Source: Adenanthera pavonina (taxonomy: Eukaryota; Streptophyta; Magnoliopsida; Fabales; Fabaceae). Taken from it: a stretch of DNA of 64,000 nucleotides. Positions 56,893-64,000 of this stretch are shown in pieces. The first letter of the stretch is position 1; each line of letters starts with the position of its first letter. The position numbers were made by a program, and so were the translations under genes. The DNA lies in the NCBI GenBank assembly GCA_026686845.1, contig JAIVEN010000006.1, positions 29,930,501-29,994,500 on the forward strand, in the 5' to 3' direction. The notes under the pieces were generated by a model that searched no databases, was not told the DNA's origin, and saw only the letters and a program-made list of their open reading frames with translations.

Positions 56893-59800
56893 TGTAACAT
56901 CCCAAGAAAGCTAAATTATCTAGAAATGTATAGGAATTTGCAAAAACTGACATATACTGTTTTGCGTAAAAAAGGGCAAAGAAGTCATTTTTCCCAATTG
57001 AACAGAAAATGAGAAAATTATATTTTTTCCCCTAAAGAAGTTCAAAATGACATCCATGTCCCTGAATTCATTAAAATTACGTGGGGGAAAGAAATAGAAA
57101 AGCCCTTGGGAAAAATTACACCTAATGACCCGAAAGTTTCGGAAATTATAATTTAATCCTGGGTCAGGGGTGATTTTGTAAATATGTAAAATTACTGTCA
57201 AAACAAAGCTTTCGATGAGAGAAGTCCAATGGTATATGGCACTGAGGGTTAATGTTCAAGAATAAAGAAATAATCAGTGTTGAACGTCCAAAAGTAATAG
57301 TAAACCGATAAAGTAAACTGTGAGCCCTACCGATGGTTAAAAAGAAATCGGGTCAGGATAAAGGCCATAGACAGATACCATTTGGGACAGGATAATTATG
57401 AAAATATAAAAATAAAATTAGAATAGTCCTGTAGTCTAAAAATGCAAAGTTACTATAAAGATGATTTTATCGGTACGGTTAAAAATTACCCAGTTCAGGA
57501 TATATCTGGACCAGGAAAAATTGAGCATTTTTGGGACACTCAAATCCATCATTGGGTGTGACATTTGGGGCAGTTTGGGCAGCATAATTGTTTGGTAAAA
57601 CTTCCTTAAGAAGTTGTCAATTTTTGGCCAAAAAGTAACTAAGGTTGGTTTAGGTAATTAACTATGATTAAGTATATCATTAAGCCACCTAAGCACACTT
57701 CTTCTCCATCATATTGTGCGTGACTTATGCAACCACAGACCAGAAAAGAAAATGCAAGAAAAAGGAAGGGAAAAGGAGGAAGAAAAGGAAGAGGAATCAA
57801 AGGAACTTGAAGCACAAATTGGTAAGCTTGCATACTACTACCCTAAGCTTACCATCTATGGTTTCCAAAGGATGATTTATGGTTTAATTTGCTTCCTTTC
57901 TATCTTAGGGTTTTAGCCAAAAATGTGATTTAGCAAGAAATGGAGTTTTCCAACCATAAATCATAGGGGAAATGCTAGACTACACATTTAAAGCTTGAAT
58001 ATGCAAGTAGTTTGTTGCATAACAAAGTGTAGCAATTTTTCTTAAATTTCCCTAATTTTGGATGAGCAACTGTTCACACATAGAGTTGGAATTTCATGTT
58101 TTTTATGCCAAAAATGAGTTCCTCATGGTGGAAAACCTTAGGAACAAGTTATGGTTTCATGAAAAAAGCTTAAGATTAAGAAAGTGAAATTTTTAGGTTT
58201 TTGAAGCTTAATTCGGAATGAATAGTAACCTAGTTAGAAATTGAATTTGGTAATTCTTATGCCATATTTGGATTCCTCATGAAACGTTATATGGAATAGA
58301 GGTATAATTCATTATTTTTGAGTTAGAAATGAATTTTTGGTGAATTTTTGAAGAATTACGGTTGCATGAACACTTTTTGAATAAAGTCATGGAACCATTA
58401 GCTTGAGTAGTTGTTTGATAATGCATTAGGACTTAAATATGCCCAAGGAAGCTAATGGGAGCATTGATATCAAGTGGAACTATAAGAGAAAGCATGAAGG
58501 TAGTTATAATCTCATTTATACCTATTGTTATCAACTTGAGTTTTTATATTTCTTTGATTATGCCATGCTTTGAATTGAATGATTGGTGTTCAAAACATGT
58601 TATTGGCTGATTGTATGAAGGGTTTATGACCCATAGATGTCCAAATTTCAAAGTGTTACCATGCCAAAATTTTTATGACATAGTATGGTATATTATGATT
58701 TCATGGTTTCCAATGATTGTTTATGAAATGTTATTATGATATATATGCATAAATGGTTGTAACTACTGAGATTTTTTGAATCTCACCCCCCTCCAATGAC
58801 TAACCATGCTAGGGAGAACTAATGCAAAAAAGTTAAGGAAGGAGCAAAAGGCATGAAGAAGAAAATGATGTTGCAAGCCATTGTGTTATAATGTGAATGG
58901 TTGTTTGTGCCTTGTTTTACATGAAATTGTAAAATAGTGAATAATATGTTAATATTGTAGAAAATGTATGAGAATTTCCAGTTCTGGATTTTGGAATATG
59001 AAGTTATATTCTACCAAGTTACATGCCAAAATGAATTCATTTACATGGGTTTTGGCAAGTAATTTGCAATATAGGTTGAAACAGGGCATTTCCAGATGGG
59101 TCTGCTTTACTCGTAAATATTCCATATTTAATGTGAGTTTAGATTTCTGTAATTTTTAACCCAGATAGAGGACAAGTCAAGCTTTAATATGACACCTAAT
59201 TCACCCCATTTGGAGTTGTGTACAATTAATGGTGAATTTGCTAATTCATGGTTCAGAGCAGGGAGAGAATGGGAAAACTGAAACTGAAAAGTAAGTACTG
59301 GAAAATTCAATAGCTAATATAAAATCGTACAAAGCTCAAAATATTCAATGGCTTATATGTATAAAAATTTATATGTTTTAAGTTTCATATGCCACTGATT
59401 TGGGGTTAATTGGAGCTATATAATAGGAGATATGGAGTTTTTCCCAAAACTATTCTTGTAAGAGTTAGATTCTGACCCTTCATGATTTAAGTGAAAGTTA
59501 TGCTCTGTGTAAGTGAAATAAACGTATAAGAAAAATATGCCTATAAGTAGACATATAGAGATTTCCAAAGACATGGAGTATGCATAATTTGGGATAGAAT
59601 AGAATGAAATATGAGTTTTCAAAATTGAGGTCAGAAAACTGGAAAATAGGAAAATGACCAAATGAAGAGTAAAGGTCCACGAAATTACTGTACAAATTAG
59701 CCTAATGAAGTTACTGTTTTATATTTTTCCCATGTATATCTGATTTTAATAAAATTTTAGAGACTTGAATCAGCTCAAGATGAATTTTTTAGATTTAGTT

Positions 59801-59969
59801 ATGAATTTTCAAAATTTATCGGGTAAAAGAGAAATTGTCAAATAAACAGTATCCTGAATTTTGAAAATTTCTGTTTTTATTATATTATGATTTTAGTCTC
59901 TAAATCATGATGAAAGACATCTAAAATGATCTAATACATAAAAAATGGGCCCTAAGATAAGGTGTTATA
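56893..59969 (+). mobile_element. Solo LTR of a Ty3/gypsy-type element inside the E LTR
   Basis: The 3077-bp LTR starts TGTAACATCCC and ends GGTGTTATA. A perfect 5-bp duplication GAACA flanks it (56888-56892, 59970-59974). It is related to 16384-18888 and 22069-25412 ('taatgacccgaaagtttc', 'aactactgagattttttgaa'). Short frames such as 57716-57916 show no recognisable family. No PBS or internal region remains. Confidence 0.92.
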
Positions 59970-60529
59970 GAACAACTGTTAATACTTTCCAGAAGAACCT
60001 TAAATGTGAAAATTCGTATGTTCCAACATAAAAATATTTTTCAAAGATTAAAATTCGAACTTTGCTTCATGACAGACGAACTTCGAATATTCAACGTTAA
60101 AGTCTTTAGCTTTCAGTTTTTGTGAAATTCGTCTATTAACCAACCAAAATTCAAACTTTAAGTGTCAGAAGCATTAAATGCGGCTAGTAAACAGATATTT
60201 TTTCAGAGTAACCGTTGGGTAACTTCTCCAACGGATAGATTTTGTCTATAACGTATAATTAAGACCTAAATCTATAAATATAACATCATTTGAAGTTGTG
60301 GGTGACGATTTTAACTTTGTATATACTAAAACTCTGCCAAATCATTAACTCAAAGTCTCTTACTCTCACATACTTCATTCATTGTACTCAAACTTTCATA
60401 TACACTTTGATTAAGAGAGTTTATCCATTGTAAATAATTTTATCTTCATTTGGAAGAAAGATTTTCTTGTGAGGGGATATCACAAGGGATTGGGGAAACA
60501 CTTAGCTAGAGTGCAAAGAGAGAAAGTGT
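59970..60529 (+). repeat. 3' LTR of element E, second part
   Basis: It resumes with 'gaacaactgttaatac' and includes the conserved TATA block (near 60272). It is cut at 'agaaagtgt' by element D. The remainder should lie beyond D, outside the window. Confidence 0.9.
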
Positions 60530-62250
60530 TGTTAGATCAAGAGTTTTGATGATTCCTAACCAACACTCAAGAGCTTGGATTGAAGATATCAAAGGAGATC
60601 AAAGCTGTTTCAAGTGAAGATTTTCTGAGTATTTGCTATTAGATCTTTTGTAGGATCTTTAGTTTTTGTTTAGATTGGGTAAAAGATTTTGATTTGAGAA
60701 AAAGACGTTTTCAAACCCTGATTTAAAGTTAAATCTTTACTTATTTGAAAAATACTCACAAACAGACGAAGTTTGAAAGTATAACTGAACTGTCAAGTTG
60801 GAAATTCGAACTTTGCTTTTGGAAATTCGAATTTCGAGCTAAAACTGAATAAGTCTGGAGAGGTGTCCCTCTGTCAGACGAATTTTGGTCATTCTAAATT
60901 CGAATTTTCATCAAGTCTGAAAGAAGCCCTTTTGTGACAGACGAACTTCACTCTTTCAAAATTCAAATTTCAGACAAAATGCAATTTGTGAAAACCAAAG
61001 AAATTCGTCTGAAACTTTGCTAAAATTCATCTGAAATCAAGAAGAAACTAAGTTTGAAAAATGCTCTCTGACAGACGAACTTTGACTTAGCAACATTCGA
61101 ATTTTCATCTTAAACAAGGGAGCTACTTTGTGACATTCGAATTTCACTCTTTCAAAGTTCGAATTTCAGACAAAACAAAACTTGAGAAAATAGAAGAAAT
61201 TCGTCTGAAAGTTTGATAAAGTTCATCTGAGATCAAGAAAGATTTAAGTCTCAAAACTGGTCTCTGACAGACGAATTTCACTCTGCCAAAATTCGAATTT
61301 CAAAGAAAGTGAACTACGGTGCCTATTTGAACGTTCAACGGACAGACGAATTTTGTGCATCCAAAATTCGAATTTCGAGGGTATTATAGAAAATTGAAAA
61401 CACTGTTCACGATTTACAGAAAAACTTTCTTCTTGAAAATTCGTATGTCACATTGTGAAAATATTTTATAAGTTTCAAAATTCGAATTTCACTCTATGGA
61501 CAGACGAACTTCGTATTTTAACGTTGGAAGCTTTAACCTTCGATTCCCTCGAAATTCGTCTGTTGGCCAACCAAAATTCGAATTTCAGTATGTCAGAAAC
61601 ATTAAATGCGGTTGGTAAACGGATAGTTTTTCAGAGTAACCGTTGGATAACTTCCCCAACGGATAGATTTAGTCTCTAACGGATATTTGAGACCTAAATC
61701 TATAAATACAACATCATTTGAAGTTGTGGGTAACGAATCAAACTTGTATATACCGAATTTCTACTGAATTTTTATCTCAAAAGCTTTTACCCTTCCAACT
61801 TCATTATTTGTACTTAAACCTTCATATCCACTCTATTCAAGAGAGTTATTCATTTGTAAACAATCTACTCTTCATCTGAAAGATAGATTTACTTGTGAGG
61901 GGTATTCACAAGGGGATTGGGAAGCACTTAGAGAAAGTGCTTGGAGAGTTTGAGAGAGCTCAGAACAGAGCATACTCGTATACTGTGGCTTTAGCAAGAA
62001 GCCCGTTAAAATTCTTGCTGGATAGTGGATAAATCTCAAGAGGTGTCTTGGGGACTGGATGTAGGTCAAGTGGATAGACCGAACCAGGATAAATCACTGA
62101 GTTTTCTCCTCCTTATCTCTACTTTTCAGCTTGCTCTGTTTTACACGTTGTTTTCAGTATACTGTGATATCTTCACTTGCTTTGCTTTGTGCAGAAAAAT
62201 TTCAATCTTCCCAATTCACCCCCCCTCTTAGGAAGTCAGCCTTGCTAACA
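60530..62250 (+). repeat. 5' LTR of element D (1721 bp)
   Basis: It runs TGTTAGATCAAGAG to CTTGCTAACA. By eye it holds about ten TTCGAA and about seven CAGACGAA motifs between 60765 and 61600, with little CpG decay. Confidence 0.95.
61701..61708 (+). promoter_or_regulatory. TATA box of the element D 5' LTR
   Basis: TATAAATA in the block 'gacctaaatc-TATAAATA-caacatcatttgaag', conserved in all SIRE LTRs of the window. Transcription would start some 30 bases downstream and read into gag. Confidence 0.7.
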
Positions 62251-62252
62251 AG

Positions 62253-62264
62253 TGGTATCAGAGC
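62253..62264 (+). other. Primer-binding site of element D
   Basis: TGGTATCAGAGC, a perfect complement of the initiator methionine tRNA 3' end; AG spacer to the LTR. Confidence 0.93.
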
Positions 62265-62305
62265 CCGGATTCCCATTCAAAGGATTTTACAGTCCGGGAA
62301 CAAAG

Positions 62306-64000
62306 ATGGCTGGCTTTACAGAGAGTGTACTTCCTGAAGGAAACAACACTAACAGACCACCAGGCTTCAGTGGAGAGCATTATGGGTACTGGAAGATGAG
62401 GATGCAGATCTACCTCCAATCAATTGATCTTGACATCTGGTCAGTCATTGATAAAGGAGATTTCGTCCCAATGGCTCTAACTGAAGATGGAAGATACAAA
62501 GAGAAGCTGGAAGCAGAGTGGAATGATGAAGACAGAAGAAGAGTCCTACTGAATTTTAAAGCAAAGCATTGTTTAGTCAGTGCCCTGAACCAGGACGAAT
62601 TCTACAGGGTCTCACAATGCACCACTGCAAAAGGGATGTGGGACACTCTGCAAATTACACATGAAGGGACATCTGGGGTCAGGGAGAACAGACTCAATAC
62701 GTGCATTGGAGAATATGAGAGCTTCAGGATGTCTGAAGGAGAAACTGTAAAGGAGCTCCAAAAGAGATTTACTCTCATTGTGAATCAACTGAAGAGCCTA
62801 GGAAAGGAATACACTCAATCAGAGAAAGTGAGAAAAATTCTCAGAGCTCTCCCTCTGGAATGGCAGCCCAAGGTGACAGCAATAGAAGAAGCCAGAGGAG
62901 AATCAATAGCCTCTGTCACAGCTCTCTTCGGGAGCCTTGAGGAGTATGAAGGAAAAATCAAAGCTCTTAAGGAAGCCAGGTTGGACAGAAAGAAGAAAGG
63001 CCTTGCTCTCAAAGCCGCTAATGAAAAGGAAGAAGAATCTGACGAAGAGGATGAACTTGATGAGGAAACCTTGGCTATGATGGTCAGAAAATTCGGAAGA
63101 TTCTACAGCAAGAAAAAGAACAAGAGATTCTTCAAGAAGGTAGCTGCTGGGGAAAGCAAGAAAGAGGCAAAAGAATCTGTGACTTGCTATGAGTGCAAGA
63201 AGCAGGGACACATAAAGTGGGACTGCCCCCAATTCCTCAAAAAGCAAGAAAAGGAAAAGAAAGCTGCTGACAGAGGGAAAAAGAAGAAAGCCTACATCTC
63301 ATCCATATGGGGCAACAGCTCAGACGAGGAAGAAGAAGATGAAGATGAGATTGCCAACATTTGTCTAATGGCACTTGCTTCTGAAGAAGCTACACCCTCA
63401 TACAGCAGTGATCAGGATGAAGAGGTATATGAATCTGAACCTTCCTATTCTGAATTGCTGGATGCTTTTCATGAGCTTCATGATGATTTCATTAAAGTTG
63501 CTAAAGAACTAAAATTGGCAAAGAAGAAGATAAGCAAGCTGGAGTCTCAAAGCATAGTTTCTGAAACTGCTTCTTTACCTACTTCTGAATCTGTTTGCTG
63601 CACTTCATGCACTGAACTTAAACAAACTAATGATTATCTAGTTAAAAGTATGTCTAGGCTCACTAGAGGTAAAGATATGTTGTTTGCATTGATGGGTAGC
63701 CAAAGAATTTCACAAGGAAAAGCTGGTCTTGGCTATGATCCATGTGTTGTCAAGGAAAAGATTAGGAAGAAAAATCAAAATGCATATATGAGACATTTTG
63801 TGCATGCTAAGAACAATAAAAAGAAAGTTAATGCATCACCTCATATTGAAACATATGATCAACCAAGGCATGCTAGACAAAAGTATTATCTGCACTGTTT
63901 TCTTCCTGCATCTCAATCTAGCAGTCCTTTCACTACCTGTTATTTCTGTAATAAAAAGGGACATATTTCCAGTTCCTGTGAATTGAGGAAAAATGGTCTT
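62306..64000 (+). CDS. gag: gag polyprotein of element D (5' 565 codons, open to window edge)
   Basis: It starts at the ATG at 62306 (MAGFTESVLPEG) and reads without a stop for exactly 565 codons to the window end, about 35 codons short of the expected gag end. The core is conserved ('NQDEFYRVSQCTTAKGMWD', 'LQKRFTLIVNQLKSLGKEY'). The first knuckle CYECKKQGHIKWDC and second CYFCNKKGHISSSC are complete. It is close to but not identical with element B gag (for example 'KVAAGESKKEAKESV' versus 'KGVIGESKKEAKEPV'). It is probably functional. Confidence 0.95.
   Translation, partial: MAGFTESVLPEGNNTNRPPGFSGEHYGYWKMRMQIYLQSIDLDIWSVIDKGDFVPMALTEDGRYKEKLEAEWNDEDRRRVLLNFKAKHCLVSALNQDEFYRVSQCTTAKGMWDTLQITHEGTSGVRENRLNTCIGEYESFRMSEGETVKELQKRFTLIVNQLKSLGKEYTQSEKVRKILRALPLEWQPKVTAIEEARGESIASVTALFGSLEEYEGKIKALKEARLDRKKKGLALKAANEKEEESDEEDELDEETLAMMVRKFGRFYSKKKNKRFFKKVAAGESKKEAKESVTCYECKKQGHIKWDCPQFLKKQEKEKKAADRGKKKKAYISSIWGNSSDEEEEDEDEIANICLMALASEEATPSYSSDQDEEVYESEPSYSELLDAFHELHDDFIKVAKELKLAKKKISKLESQSIVSETASLPTSESVCCTSCTELKQTNDYLVKSMSRLTRGKDMLFALMGSQRISQGKAGLGYDPCVVKEKIRKKNQNAYMRHFVHAKNNKKKVNASPHIETYDQPRHARQKYYLHCFLPASQSSSPFTTCYFCNKKGHISSSCELRKNGL

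Larger units (their letters stand above)
28191..60529 (+). mobile_element. Composite plus-strand SIRE element E/C with nested insertions
   Basis: Without insertions it reads: E-type 5' LTR (28191-29823), gag, pol, env-like ORF, C-type 3' LTR (52692-54469), second env-like 3' part, polypurine tract, E-type 3' LTR (56083 onward). The 28191 LTR shares diagnostic sites with the 56083 LTR, not the 52692 LTR. The simplest reading is that copy C inserted into the env-like ORF of E, and recombination between the homologous interiors then removed one 5' half. The left flank AGTTA (28186-28190) has no partner at 54470 (TCATG). Insertions B, F (solo LTR), G (Ty3 solo LTR) and D are later. Confidence 0.7.
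60530..64000 (+). mobile_element. Element D: 5' portion of a SIRE/Maximus copy, continues past the window
   Basis: It has a complete 5' LTR, perfect PBS and an uninterrupted gag to the last base of the window. It is the same subfamily as B but distinct in sequence. It is inserted in the E 3' LTR; the expected duplication is AGTGT (60525-60529), to be found again after its 3' LTR. Confidence 0.93.

Overview
This window is nuclear DNA from a flowering plant, AT-rich and made almost entirely of nested transposable elements. I found no ordinary host gene, rRNA, tRNA gene or CRISPR array. The main family is a Ty1/copia retrotransposon of the SIRE/Maximus type. It has LTRs of about 1.65-1.78 kb that run TG...CA, a primer-binding site complementary to initiator methionine tRNA, gag with two CCHC knuckles, pol in the order protease-integrase-RT-RNase H, a third 'envelope-like' ORF after pol, and an A/G-rich polypurine tract directly before the 3' LTR. 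The species cannot be named from the sequence; a eudicot is a guess.

Left third (1-22 kb). A SIRE LTR fragment (1-475) and a solo SIRE LTR (1380-3083, TSD TAAAA) lie in sequence that ends as a CACTA transposon terminus at 3340. Next comes what looks like the LTR and pol end of a minus-strand Ty3/gypsy chromovirus (3341-19467). It is split by element A, a full-length but decayed SIRE copy (4140-15938, TSD TTACA), and by a solo Ty3-type LTR (16384-18888, TSD CTTCT). A SIRE LTR scrap and a broken copia pol of another lineage (19888-22063) follow.

Middle and right. A decayed plus-strand Ty3 element (LTR 22069-25412, PBS, gag remnant) is the landing site of a plus-strand SIRE composite. The composite has a 5' LTR at 28191 (E type), gag and pol pseudogenes, an env-like pseudogene, a 3' LTR of C type (52692-54469), a second env-like 3' part, and an E-type 3' LTR starting at 56083. 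Four later insertions sit in it: element B in pol (31990-44704, TSD ATCCG), a solo SIRE LTR exactly at the pol stop codon (47533-49187, TSD TAAGT), a solo Ty3 LTR (56893-59969, TSD GAACA) and element D (60530 to the window edge).

Element B is the most notable object. Its gag, pol and env-like ORFs are all open, and its LTR pieces are identical where they can be compared, so it is young. Its 5' side is abnormal: 2163 bp (start of pol, gag, PBS and part of the LTR) is perfectly duplicated in tandem, and the outer LTR stops after 350 bp, directly against an intact target-site duplication. This could be an aberrant reverse-transcription product that integrated, or an assembly artefact. In either case B as shown has no promoter in its 5' LTR. 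Element D has a complete 5' LTR with TATA box, a perfect PBS and an open gag to the window end, so it is the best candidate for an active copy.
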